This document shows positions 1-7,288 of a DNA stretch of 42,637 bases, one piece after another. The stretch covers positions 1-42,637 of the IMG/VR virus record IMGVR_UViG_3300032241_002354; one strand, 5' to 3'. Every line of letters begins with the position of its first letter. The stretch's first letter is position 1. This stretch comes from a virus. Made by a program: the position numbers and the translations under genes. Below the pieces are notes generated by a model. That model was not told the DNA's origin. It saw nothing but the letters and a program-made list of their open reading frames with translations, and did no database searches.

Positions 1-25
1 CATTTCACCATAGTGTGTTTCTGAT

Positions 26-290
26 GGGCCTGAATTGGATTCGATTGCCTGATTAGTATAACAATGGAGAATCGTCAAAGCTAAAGACGTTAGGATTGGG
101 GAAACTCGGTCGAAGAAGCAAAAAGTATAAATGCAAATGACGAAAGTTATGCACTAGCTGCCTGATTCAGGTAAGTAGGAGTTTTTCAACGATTGTACTT
201 GGCAACAGAAACAATCGTTCCACAAACCCACATCACAAAGTCAGAAGTACTTGGGTCCAAGGTCAAAGCACCGACTGTAAACAAAAGGAG
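26..290 (+). ncRNA. ssrA: phage tmRNA (5' half and tag reading frame; 3' half not seen)
   Basis: tmRNA rescues stalled ribosomes and adds a degradation tag. Seen: a 5' acceptor-like strand GGGCCTG at 26-32 followed by the tmRNA D-loop signature GGATTCGA at 37-44; complementary pairs CGTC/GACG (73-76, 86-89) and CTAA/TTAG (81-84, 90-93) where pseudoknot 1 belongs; a tag frame at 133-165 reading ANDESYALAA then TGA, one residue from the E. coli tag ANDENYALAA; a perfect 9-bp hairpin 188-196/211-219 and a 5-bp pair ACCCA/TGGGT (226-230/252-256) after the tag. The bases around the tag stop, GCTGCCTGATT, resemble betaproteobacterial tmRNA. No T-arm or CCA-type acceptor 3' strand is visible between 165 and the gene starting at 293/296, so the RNA is either circularly permuted (3' piece upstream of the window) or incomplete. 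The 3' boundary given is approximate. Confidence 0.85.
133..165 (+). other. tmRNA proteolysis-tag reading frame (ANDESYALAA, stop TGA)
   Basis: GCA resume codon at 133-135, then AAT GAC GAA AGT TAT GCA CTA GCT GCC and TGA at 163-165. The ALAA terminus is the ClpXP/ClpAP-type degradation signal of bacterial tmRNA tags. There is no Shine-Dalgarno or ATG start, as expected for a frame entered by trans-translation. Confidence 0.88.
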
Positions 291-295
291 ATATG

Positions 296-826
296 ATGCT
301 CGCATCAAAATCAAAAAGTATTACCTTAGTAGTTTTATTGGCATTTATTGCTTATGCTGTTCCTTCCGTTTCACAAATGGTTGTGGAAGATATTATACAA
401 GTAGAAGTATCAAAAGACTTCAATAAGCAATTAAATTGCCTCACCAATAATATTTACTTTGAGGCCGCTACAGAGCCTTATGAAGGTAAATTAGCAGTAG
501 CACAGGTCGTATTGAACCGTGCTAATAATTCTAAATTTCCATCTACTGTTTGTGAGGTTGTTTTTCAAAGAACTTATACACCAGCACGTGTTATTGTTTG
601 CCAATTTTCATGGACTTGCCTAAAAAATATGGTTGTTAGAGACAAATACGCATGGGAAGAATCGGAAATAGTTGCTCGTAAAGCATTGACACAAGATAAA
701 GTTCATGATAAAATAGCATCTACAAATGCAATGTATTACCATGCCGACTATGTTAATCCTGGTTGGAATAGAAACAAAGTAGTTGCTAGAATAGGAAAAC
801 ATATCTTTTACGCTTATGATAACTAA
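296..826 (+). CDS. SleB-type cell wall hydrolase with signal peptide (probable endolysin)
   Basis: Probable peptidoglycan hydrolase of the SleB/Hydrolase_2 family, acting on the host wall at lysis. Seen: a basic N-terminus (SKSKS) followed by a hydrophobic stretch TLVVLLAFIAYAVPSV, which looks like a signal peptide or signal anchor, then the family pattern NIYFEAATEPYEGKLAVAQV with the putative catalytic Glu in YFEA, VVLNR, and the conserved CQFSWTC segment. About 176 residues is normal for a phage SleB-domain enzyme. There are two adjacent ATGs (293 and 296); AGGAG at 286-290 leaves 2 or 5 bases, so 296 is preferred. It is the first gene after the tmRNA and overlaps the next gene by 11 bases. 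The export signal would allow Sec-dependent release independent of a holin (inference). Confidence 0.8.
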   Translation: MLASKSKSITLVVLLAFIAYAVPSVSQMVVEDIIQVEVSKDFNKQLNCLTNNIYFEAATEPYEGKLAVAQVVLNRANNSKFPSTVCEVVFQRTYTPARVIVCQFSWTCLKNMVVRDKYAWEESEIVARKALTQDKVHDKIASTNAMYYHADYVNPGWNRNKVVARIGKHIFYAYDN

Positions 827-1007
827 AAATAAAGTAGAATTTAAAATCACGGATTATGGTGATGCGGGCATTATGATTGTTAGAGAAGAATGGTATGCAA
901 ATCCAGTACAAGGCATACCACCTTCAAATTCACAAGTTATTTTGATGGATAAAGATGAAATGAATTTATTAATGTATACACTAGGAAGTTATGCCGACAA
1001 GAGATGA
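816..1007 (+). CDS. hypothetical protein, 63 aa
   Basis: I do not recognise this protein. It is a small soluble sequence without membrane segments, slightly acidic, with a short beta-like start (VEFKITDYGDAGIMIV). It starts inside the end of the hydrolase gene and overlaps the following gene by 17 bases, so it is probably translated by coupling within the same early/middle operon. Coding status is supported by the packed arrangement and by base composition like its neighbours. Confidence 0.6.
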   Translation: MITKNKVEFKITDYGDAGIMIVREEWYANPVQGIPPSNSQVILMDKDEMNLLMYTLGSYADKR

Positions 1008-1212
1008 GATAAAAGATTTTAGTTTATTGGTAGAAAATTTATCCAAAGATAAACGAATAGGTTTAATGGATGCTATTTGTCACCATTGTAAAGAAACAGG
1101 ATTGGAAATTGAAGTTGCTGCTACTTTAATTTCTGTTGCTTTAAAATCTAAAATTAAAGAAGAAGCACAAGAATTGAATTTAATTAAAAAGACTGCTAAG
1201 TTGCCAATATGA
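991..1212 (+). CDS. 33: late-transcription coactivator, gp33-like
   Basis: Probable small adaptor that links RNA polymerase, the sliding clamp and the late sigma factor at late promoters (T4 gp33 role). Seen: 73 residues, mostly helical, with CHHCKETGLEIEVAATLIS and a C-terminal segment KIKEEAQELNLIKKTAKLPI; this ending and the xGLExEVAAxLIS core are what I know from the phage late-transcription coactivator family of T4-like cyanophages. It is shorter than T4 gp33 (112 aa). The gene overlaps the next by ATGA (4 bases). The presence of TATAAATA-type boxes elsewhere in the window fits a T4-type late system. No gp55 sigma factor is in this window. Confidence 0.72.
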   Translation: MPTRDEIKDFSLLVENLSKDKRIGLMDAICHHCKETGLEIEVAATLISVALKSKIKEEAQELNLIKKTAKLPI

Positions 1213-1793
1213 AACAGATTTTATCTAGTTTGCCATGGATAGTATTGGTAGAAGATTTTTTAACATCTAATGAATGTGATGACCTAATCAAATTAGGTAA
1301 AGAAAAATTAAAACAATCTGAAGTTGTTAATACTGATACTGGCATTAGTATGCCAATGGATGAATATAGAGTTTGTAAGGATTGTTATTTTGATAATTTT
1401 GAAAATCATATTATACCAAATTTTCATTGGAAATTGGAACAAGAAATAAAAATTCCAAAAACAAGATATGAACAATTAACTTTATTAAATTATTCTGTTG
1501 GCGGTCATTATGTACCACATTGGGATTATTTTATGGAATCTATTCCTAGTTATAAAACTCTTACTGAAAGAGCTGGTAATAGAATTGCTACATCAATAGT
1601 ATATTTGAATGATGTTGAAGAAGGTGGCGCAACATATTTTCCTAAGTTAGATATTAGAATTAACCCTAAAAAAGGTAGTATGTTGTATTTTTGTTATGAT
1701 TTTGCAAGAGAAGAAACTTTGCATACAGGTGAACCTGTTATTAAAGGTGAAAAATATATTGTTACAACATGGATACGAGAAAGAAATTGGTAG
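1209..1793 (+). CDS. 2OG-Fe(II) oxygenase, prolyl 4-hydroxylase type
   Basis: Fe(II)/2-oxoglutarate-dependent dioxygenase of the prolyl-4-hydroxylase (P4Hc) fold. Seen: the iron triad as HWD (H104, D106) and H172 in TLHTGEPV, plus K182 in GEKYIVTTW, which is the usual 2-oxoglutarate C5-carboxylate ligand; the intervening TSIVYLNDVEEGGATYFP segment is typical of P4Hc proteins. All catalytic residues are present, so it is likely active. 194 residues fits the phage versions. Such enzymes are common in T4-like phages of aquatic bacteria, with substrates mostly unknown. A candidate substrate class here is the Gly-X-Pro-rich protein at 35309-37165 (inference). Start ATG overlaps the upstream stop (ATGA). 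Confidence 0.88.
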   Translation: MKQILSSLPWIVLVEDFLTSNECDDLIKLGKEKLKQSEVVNTDTGISMPMDEYRVCKDCYFDNFENHIIPNFHWKLEQEIKIPKTRYEQLTLLNYSVGGHYVPHWDYFMESIPSYKTLTERAGNRIATSIVYLNDVEEGGATYFPKLDIRINPKKGSMLYFCYDFAREETLHTGEPVIKGEKYIVTTWIRERNW

Positions 1794-2401
1794 AAGAAAA
1801 TACTGCGTTTGAAACTTATAAATTATACCACGCATTAAAACTTCATTTTACATCCGATAGTTATGATTACTTTAAGTATCAAGGAAAAAGTAATGTATCA
1901 TATACTAATTTTGCAAATGGTTCTGGCAAATATCAATTCGCCAAACTATCTCGTAAATATAATTTAAATGAAATGAAAAGTTTTTTGATTGCTAATTTCA
2001 TTGAAGGTAAGGGAGATTGGATTGGAAATTTACTTAGTGAAGGTGACGAATATTATTCTAAATGGCAAAAACGTATTCAAAGCTTGACTTACAACTTCAC
2101 CAATGATATTATTTTTATATTAGAAGCGTATAATGATGACCGTGAAGCACCTTTTAAAGTTTTTAAAGGACAACTACCTGACTTACTAGGACTTGTCCTA
2201 AGAGATAAAATTACAATAGAAACATTATGCATATTAGATGATATATTAAATTTTTTACCACGTTGGAAAAAAGAAATTAATGATGATATTATCTGGCCTT
2301 CTCATTATCGTTTAATTATAAAATACAAACCATTTGTAGAATACGACAAAGAAAAGTTTAAGAACATACTAAAAGAAAATATAAGAACATGCGTAAGATA
2401 A
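1769..2401 (+). CDS. 59: gp59-like loader of the gp41 replicative helicase
   Basis: Helicase-loading protein that brings the gp41 helicase onto gp32-coated forked DNA during recombination-dependent replication. Seen: 210 residues (T4 gp59 is 217), all-helical, with TYKLYHALKLHF near the start, YQFAKLSRKYNLNEMKSFLIANFI, DWIGNLLSE, ITIETLCILDDILNFL and a C-terminal ILKENIRTC; these match in order the blocks I remember in T4 gp59 (VYKLYLMIKQH, FFQKLSEKYKLKEL, AWIGDIS, ISFETFILLDSFLNII, FIETVKSC). It starts 25 bases inside the oxygenase gene and overlaps the nucleotidase by 13 bases. Its partner gp32 is encoded close downstream. Confidence 0.88.
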   Translation: MDTRKKLVEENTAFETYKLYHALKLHFTSDSYDYFKYQGKSNVSYTNFANGSGKYQFAKLSRKYNLNEMKSFLIANFIEGKGDWIGNLLSEGDEYYSKWQKRIQSLTYNFTNDIIFILEAYNDDREAPFKVFKGQLPDLLGLVLRDKITIETLCILDDILNFLPRWKKEINDDIIWPSHYRLIIKYKPFVEYDKEKFKNILKENIRTCVR

Positions 2402-2874
2402 AAAAAATATACTTAGATATGGATGGAGTAATTGCCGACTTTAACAAAAAATACAAAGAGATGTTTAGTATTTCTCCTAAAGCAGCAGAACAAGATAAGA
2501 AATTTGAACCATTCTTTAATGAGTTTATTGAAAAACAAGGATTTGCTACATTAGAATTGATGCCTGATGCTATCAATCTAATGAATTATTTAAGAAAGAC
2601 TGGTATACCAATTGAGATACTTAGTTCAACTTCAAGTGAACGTAGAGATGCTCAAATTAGACCACAAAAAATGAAATGGTTACACGACCATCAAATTGAG
2701 TTCCCTGTTATTTTAGTACAAGGAGCTCATTTGAAAAAAGACTTTGCTTCGCCTGAAGCTTTGTTAATTGATGACACATCAAAAAATATAGATGAATGGC
2801 GTAGAGAAGGTGGAATTGGTATTCATTATACCGATTACATATCATGTGTGGCAATAATGTCAATGTATATTTGA
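2389..2874 (+). CDS. HAD-superfamily 5'(3')-deoxyribonucleotidase-like phosphatase
   Basis: Probable nucleotidase of the NT5C (5' nucleotidase, deoxy, cytosolic type C) family. Seen: motif I YLDMDGVIADF with the nucleophile D10 and acid/base D12, a motif II serine in EILSSTSSE, a conserved lysine region HLKKDFAS and the motif III pair in LLIDDTSKN. 161 residues is usual for the phage members. It would trim dNMP/NMP pools or serve as a house-cleaning phosphatase; the substrate cannot be read from sequence. Last gene of the overlapping operon starting at 296; a promoter for gp32 begins 4 bases before its stop codon. Confidence 0.82.
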   Translation: MRKIKKIYLDMDGVIADFNKKYKEMFSISPKAAEQDKKFEPFFNEFIEKQGFATLELMPDAINLMNYLRKTGIPIEILSSTSSERRDAQIRPQKMKWLHDHQIEFPVILVQGAHLKKDFASPEALLIDDTSKNIDEWRREGGIGIHYTDYISCVAIMSMYI

Positions 2875-2900
2875 CAAACGCCTAAATAATATGATATACT
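2871..2900 (+). promoter_or_regulatory. sigma70-type promoter upstream of gp32
   Basis: TTGACA at 2871-2876 matches the -35 consensus exactly; TATACT at 2895-2900 differs from TATAAT by one base, spacing 18, and is preceded by TG plus one base (2892-2893), an extended -10. It sits at the stop of the preceding gene and 68 bases ahead of the gp32 start, so gp32 can be expressed on its own by host RNA polymerase. Inference from sequence only. Confidence 0.65.
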
Positions 2901-2930
2901 AGCAGTTGATTATGAGATTTATTTTGATAC

Positions 2931-2954
2931 ACTCCGATTATACTCCGTTTATAC
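2931..2954 (+). repeat. tandem 11-bp repeat in the gp32 leader
   Basis: ACTCCGATTAT followed directly by ACTCCGTTTAT and then AC: two 11-bp units with one mismatch, lying between the promoter and the ribosome binding site (AAAGG, 2956-2960) of gp32. T4 gp32 represses its own translation by binding its leader mRNA; a repeated unstructured leader is a possible equivalent operator (inference). Confidence 0.5.
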
Positions 2955-2967
2955 GAAAGGCAACACT

Positions 2968-3864
2968 ATGAGCTTTGCAACACTAAAACGCCAATCTGGC
3001 AACCTTGACAAACTTAAAACAGCAGTTGAGGCACTCTCCCAAGGCACCGAAGGTGCAGAAAAATCAGACAACTTTTGGAAACCAGAAGTTGATAAAGTAG
3101 GTAATGGTCTTGCTGTTATCCGCTTTCTTCCAGCATCTGAAAAAGATGGTGATGATGCTTTACCATGGGTTAAAGTATTCTCACATGGTTTTCAAGGACC
3201 TGGTGGTTGGTTAATTGATAATTGTTTAACAACTAAGAATCAACAATGTCCTATTTGTGAACACAATTCTGCTTTATGGAATTCTGGTATTGAAGCAAAT
3301 AAAGATGTAGTTCGTAAACAAAAGCGTAAATTGAATTATATCGCTAATGTTTATATTGTTTCTGACCCTAAGCATCCAGAAAATGAAGGACAAGTTAAAT
3401 TGTTCAAGTTTGGTAAGAAAATCTTTGATAAGATTACTGCAGCTATGAATCCTGAATTTGAAGGTGATGAAGCAATCAATCCATTTGATTTGTGGAAAGG
3501 TGCTAACTTTAAATTAAAGATTCGTAAAGTTGATGGTTATCAAAATTATGATTCTTCTTTATTTGAATCAGCAAAGCCATTATCTAATGATGATGACGAA
3601 CTTGAAGCAATTTGGAAAAAAGAATTCTCATTAAATGAATTAATTGATGACAAAGAATTCAAATCTTATGATGCATTGAAAGAGCGTTTAGATAAAGTAT
3701 TAGGTTTAAATGGTGACACACCTACACCTAAGACTACTGTTGAAACAATCAAAGAGCAAGTAAAGAAATCGCCTAAAATTAATAAAGATGATTTGCCATT
3801 TGAACCAGATGTAACAGAAGATGATGATATTTCTTACTTTGCTAAGTTAGCTGAAGAAGATTAA
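2968..3864 (+). CDS. 32: single-stranded DNA-binding protein gp32
   Basis: Cooperative ssDNA-binding protein of replication, recombination and repair. Seen: basic N-terminal cooperativity segment with LKRQS (residues 6-10); OB-fold core with FWKPEVDKVGNGLAVIRFLP, PWVKVFSHGFQGPGGW and LNYIANVYIVSDPKHPENEG; a zinc site H73, C86, C94, C97 whose first and last spacings (13 and 3) equal those of T4 gp32 (H64, C77, C87, C90); and an acidic C-terminal tail (DDLPFEPDVTEDDD) used in T4 for partner binding. 298 residues against 301 in T4. Preceded by its own promoter and followed by a strong terminator, so it is a monocistronic unit. Confidence 0.95.
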   Translation: MSFATLKRQSGNLDKLKTAVEALSQGTEGAEKSDNFWKPEVDKVGNGLAVIRFLPASEKDGDDALPWVKVFSHGFQGPGGWLIDNCLTTKNQQCPICEHNSALWNSGIEANKDVVRKQKRKLNYIANVYIVSDPKHPENEGQVKLFKFGKKIFDKITAAMNPEFEGDEAINPFDLWKGANFKLKIRKVDGYQNYDSSLFESAKPLSNDDDELEAIWKKEFSLNELIDDKEFKSYDALKERLDKVLGLNGDTPTPKTTVETIKEQVKKSPKINKDDLPFEPDVTEDDDISYFAKLAEED

Positions 3865-3887
3865 TTCTTCTAAATATTAGTAACACA

Positions 3888-3929
3888 CCCGCCATGCCTC
3901 TCAACGATGCACACTTTGGCGGGTTTTTT
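3888..3929 (+). terminator. intrinsic terminator of gp32
   Basis: CCCGCCA at 3888-3894 pairs perfectly with TGGCGGG at 3917-3923, loop 22 bases, followed by six T (3924-3929). It lies 24 bases after the gp32 stop and its T-tract overlaps the stop codon of the convergent minus-strand gene. On the minus strand the stem is not followed by a T-tract, so it should act in the plus direction only. Confidence 0.82.
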
Positions 3930-5697
3930 ATACCGGTCTTGCATTTTTAACATCAACAGTATATTTTGTTGGGTCATCTATACGAACTTCAACACTTCCT
4001 TCAGAAACCATAGAATCTCCACTTGCAGTAGCAACATTAATTTTTTTAGAATTATTAATTACTGTTTGTTTTATACCTGAATAAATTTCTTCCGTTTTCA
4101 TTTTTAAATTTTCACCAACAGATTTGGCCAATTTTTCATCTAAAGAAGGAATTTCTCTTGCCATTTCACTAACCTTACTTTTTGCTTTTTCATAAATGGG
4201 TTTTGCAGTTTCTTCAACTTTTCCACCCATTGATTTAACAAAATTTGACATTTGTTGTACATGAGGATCCTGCTCAATTTTAGATAGCATAGATTCATTA
4301 TCATCTTCTTCTTCTACTTCTGCTTGTGCAACTTCTTTTGTGGGGACTTTTTCAGGCTTTGCAGTTTGTGGTTTAGATTCGGTTGTTGGATGGTCAATGA
4401 GGTAGTCAATCGCTTTTGTTGCAATTTGATTACCTACCTTTTCACCTATAACAGAACCTCCTATTAAACCAGCAGTTCCACCAATAAGTGTACCTGCACC
4501 AGGAAATATAAATGTACCAATTGTTGCTCCAAGTTCACCAAGAACAATTCCTCCTGCAGCACTAGTTAATATTGGAGTAACTGTTGAAATAACTTGTTTT
4601 TTTAATTCTGATTCACTTTCTATTTCTCCATTTTGATATTGTTCCACTAAATTATAAATTGCTGCAGCTACTCCTGCCGCTGCGGTAATTCCTCCTAAGA
4701 TTTTGGCCATTCTTAATGCACCTTTAGCTGTCTTAGAATCTACTCTTGTTTTTCTTTCTTTTTCTTCAATCTTTGAAGCTTTTCCATTTTTCTTTTTTTC
4801 TTCTTCTTTTTTTGTAGTAGACTTATCTTTTTTATTATCTTTGCCTTTATGTTCTTCAATTTTTTCAGGAACCATTTTTGTTTTTGATTTAGGGCTCGAA
4901 AGTAATTTTTTACCTATAGAAGCGGCTAAACCGACACCAGCAATTTTTTTAGCTAAACTTAATAAATGTCCACCAACCTCTTTAATTGCTTCCCAAATAT
5001 TATCAATCGTATTGGTGATAAATCGACTTAAATCTTTTAATGCATCCATTAACATTGTAAACCAAGAAGGACCATTATCCTCTGTATTTTCTTTTTTTAT
5101 TATTGTTGCTGTTTTTTTATTTTTTAAAGCTTCTAATAATTCTTTATGGAAAGATTCTGCTTCTTTTTCTTTTTCTTCAGCAAAATCTCTTTCCAATTCA
5201 CTATTTCTTTTATCTAATTCTTTTTGACCTTTAACTAGATTGTATAGACGAGCCAATATGTCAGCAACACCATCACCTTTCAACATTCTTTTTTGTTGAC
5301 CATCTGCTATTGTTGTATATAATGCAGTATCAATTTGACCAACTTTTTTACCACCATTAAATAAGAAAGAATCTACTGGAGATTTCTTTTTCTTAGCAGA
5401 TTTTTTATCTGAAATTTGAGATTCTTGCTGACCTATTTCTTCAGCTTTTTGTAACATAATTTCACCAACACCACCGGATAATAATTTGGCAATTTTCATA
5501 GAATCAAATTTTGCCGTCATATTAACCGCATCTTTTTCAAAATTATTTGAGAACGCACCACTACCCGTCATTTCAATTAATTTTTTATTTGTATCAATAA
5601 CTTTTCTGAAATTGGAAATATCACCTGCTGTATAGGTACTTCTTTCAATTCCGCTAGAGATGCTTGGATCGTTTTTAAGTTTTATTTGTTTTTCCAT
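3928..5697 (-). CDS. tape-measure/baseplate-hub-like structural protein (589 aa), paralogue of the next gene upstream
   Basis: Likely tail-interior or hub protein; no clear family name. Seen: an N-terminal module (about residues 45-191) shared with the neighbour at 5699-7288, centred on KKVGQIDTALYTTI (117-130), followed by a charged coiled coil (155-192); hydrophobic stretches at about 243-262 and 331-350; a Lys/Glu-rich linker (265-320); and a long glycine-zipper-like hydrophobic stretch (377-425: TSAAGGIVLGELG, IFPGAGTLIGGTAGLIGG) that looks membrane-active; then an acidic tail. 589 residues is close to the T4 tape measure gp29 (590), and the gene follows gp54, gp26 and the chaperone-like frame, the place expected for a tape measure. 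A pore-forming ejection protein is the alternative. Last gene of the minus operon. Confidence 0.6.
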   Translation of the reverse strand: MEKQIKLKNDPSISSGIERSTYTAGDISNFRKVIDTNKKLIEMTGSGAFSNNFEKDAVNMTAKFDSMKIAKLLSGGVGEIMLQKAEEIGQQESQISDKKSAKKKKSPVDSFLFNGGKKVGQIDTALYTTIADGQQKRMLKGDGVADILARLYNLVKGQKELDKRNSELERDFAEEKEKEAESFHKELLEALKNKKTATIIKKENTEDNGPSWFTMLMDALKDLSRFITNTIDNIWEAIKEVGGHLLSLAKKIAGVGLAASIGKKLLSSPKSKTKMVPEKIEEHKGKDNKKDKSTTKKEEEKKKNGKASKIEEKERKTRVDSKTAKGALRMAKILGGITAAAGVAAAIYNLVEQYQNGEIESESELKKQVISTVTPILTSAAGGIVLGELGATIGTFIFPGAGTLIGGTAGLIGGSVIGEKVGNQIATKAIDYLIDHPTTESKPQTAKPEKVPTKEVAQAEVEEEDDNESMLSKIEQDPHVQQMSNFVKSMGGKVEETAKPIYEKAKSKVSEMAREIPSLDEKLAKSVGENLKMKTEEIYSGIKQTVINNSKKINVATASGDSMVSEGSVEVRIDDPTKYTVDVKNARPV

Positions 5698-5698
5698 T

Positions 5699-7288
5699 TT
5701 AATTCATTTGTACAAGTGCTGGATTAATAGGATTATCCCTTGAACTATTATTACTTAGTATTTTTTGGTCTTTTTTACCACTTGCAGTAATAATTGTTTG
5801 ACTATTATCAATTGCTATTGAATTTCCACCAACTGATTTTTTATATTCTTGGTTAACATCAGATGATTTATAAATTCTACTACCAATATCATTACCTTGA
5901 TTATCAACACTTGCATAAGCGGTTTTACTTGCAGTTTCACCTAACGCTTTTGCAAATTGTTGTTGTTTTGGTACAATTTTATTATATAATAATTCTTTTA
6001 CTTCACCAACGGTTCTTGGTTGTTCCAAATCAGGAACCATTTTTCCTGCAACATTATGCAGTTTATAAAAAATATATTTGTTGTAATCAGCTGCTTGTTG
6101 TCCTGCAACTTGGTAAGCCAAAGCATTATCAGGAGCTTTTAAAAACTTTTTAGCACCACCTGGTCCTAAAAAATTCGATGTGTATACGTTTGTAGGTGTT
6201 GGCGGTATACCAGCTGCAGATAATTGTCTGGCACCATCTTTAATTAAGATTGCACCCATAATTGCGTTTGCTTCAGCATCTTTTGGTCCTCTATCTAATA
6301 GAGGAATGTATTGCTTGTATTCTGGATAATTTGTATTAATTAAATTTTCCATTCCATTCCATGTTTTATCTATGAATTGGAAAAGACCTTTTGCGCTACC
6401 CTGACTAGCTCCTACTTCGGCATTAAATCCACTTTCTTGTGCCGCAATTGCATACATTAAACCTCTATCAATACCAATTGCCGATGAAGCATTTTCTAAT
6501 GCAGTAGAAACATCTTCCGATTCTTCTTTACTTTTACCATACAGTCCTTCAATTGTAGTAGAACCAGCAGCAATTTTTGCAACACTAGCCAGTTTACTAG
6601 GTTTTACTTTTTCTCTAGGTATTTTACTTTTGGTTGCAGAAGGTTTAACTCTTTCAGGAATTTTTTCTTTAACGGGTTTTGGTTTTTTGGTTGAAGTAGA
6701 AGGTTCTTTAGTTACAGTAGGTTTTTCTTTTTCTACTCTTGGTCGTGTTGGAATTTTTTCTTTTGGTATTTCTGGAATTTTAGGAGTTTTAAATTCTTCT
6801 TTTTTAGGAACTTTTTTAAAAGGTTTTGTTAAATCTTTTAATTTTTTAGTATTAGTTTTAGTTCCATGTTCATCTTCTTTTAAGACATCAATTAATTCTT
6901 GATTTCTCTTTTCTTCTTCTTTTAATTTTTCTTGTTGAAAATCACGGCGTAATTCATCCTGACGTTTTTGGTCGTCAATAATAGATTTATACAGATTTAA
7001 TAATTTTGAAGCCACTAATGCAACCCCATCATCTTTTCTTAATTTTTGTGGCATACCTTCGTTGATAGTTGTATAAAAAGCTGTATCAATTTTACCAACT
7101 TTTCTACCAGAACCAGGTGTTGTATCGCTTGCTGTTTTTTGTTCAGCAATCGTATCATTCTTTTTTAATGTGGGAGTGCGACTGAGCAAAGCATCACCAA
7201 TTTTACCAATAAATGATTTAGCAATCATCAACGGGTCAAATTTTTTAACTAATCCTTGTGATGTTCTTTCTAATGCTTCTGATTGCAT
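5699..7288 (-). CDS. structural protein with lytic transglycosylase (SLT) domain (529 aa)
   Basis: Probable virion-associated muralytic protein. Seen: N-terminal module (about 14-136) paralogous to the downstream protein, with RKVGKIDTAFYTTI at 62-75 and a charged coiled coil; a Lys/Pro-rich extended linker (about 140-235, repeated KP, KIP and PTR units); a transglycosylase domain (about 265-400) with the catalytic Glu E285 in AIAAQESGFNA, the GLFQF motif (301-305) and a C-terminal AYQVAGQQAADYNKYI helix typical of Slt70/gp-type domains. The start ATG overlaps the stop of the gp26 frameshift frame (TAATG). It probably opens the peptidoglycan during tail penetration, filling the role of the lysozyme domain missing from the gp5 equivalent. 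Whether it is the tape measure or a hub protein cannot be told from sequence. Confidence 0.8.
   Translation of the reverse strand: MQSEALERTSQGLVKKFDPLMIAKSFIGKIGDALLSRTPTLKKNDTIAEQKTASDTTPGSGRKVGKIDTAFYTTINEGMPQKLRKDDGVALVASKLLNLYKSIIDDQKRQDELRRDFQQEKLKEEEKRNQELIDVLKEDEHGTKTNTKKLKDLTKPFKKVPKKEEFKTPKIPEIPKEKIPTRPRVEKEKPTVTKEPSTSTKKPKPVKEKIPERVKPSATKSKIPREKVKPSKLASVAKIAAGSTTIEGLYGKSKEESEDVSTALENASSAIGIDRGLMYAIAAQESGFNAEVGASQGSAKGLFQFIDKTWNGMENLINTNYPEYKQYIPLLDRGPKDAEANAIMGAILIKDGARQLSAAGIPPTPTNVYTSNFLGPGGAKKFLKAPDNALAYQVAGQQAADYNKYIFYKLHNVAGKMVPDLEQPRTVGEVKELLYNKIVPKQQQFAKALGETASKTAYASVDNQGNDIGSRIYKSSDVNQEYKKSVGGNSIAIDNSQTIITASGKKDQKILSNNSSRDNPINPALVQMN

Noticed and set aside
193-426. 77-codon plus-strand frame starting in the tmRNA region
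   Set aside because: It overlaps the 3' part of the tmRNA-like RNA and the signal peptide of the hydrolase in another frame, and has no ribosome binding site.
3869-3876. CTAAATA boxes (also at 2882, 16661, 37821) considered as late promoters
   Set aside because: The copy at 3869-3876 has no plus-strand gene behind it and the one at 16661 is too close to its start; chance matches are common in this AT-rich DNA. Only TATAAATA or AATAAATA with suitable spacing were kept.
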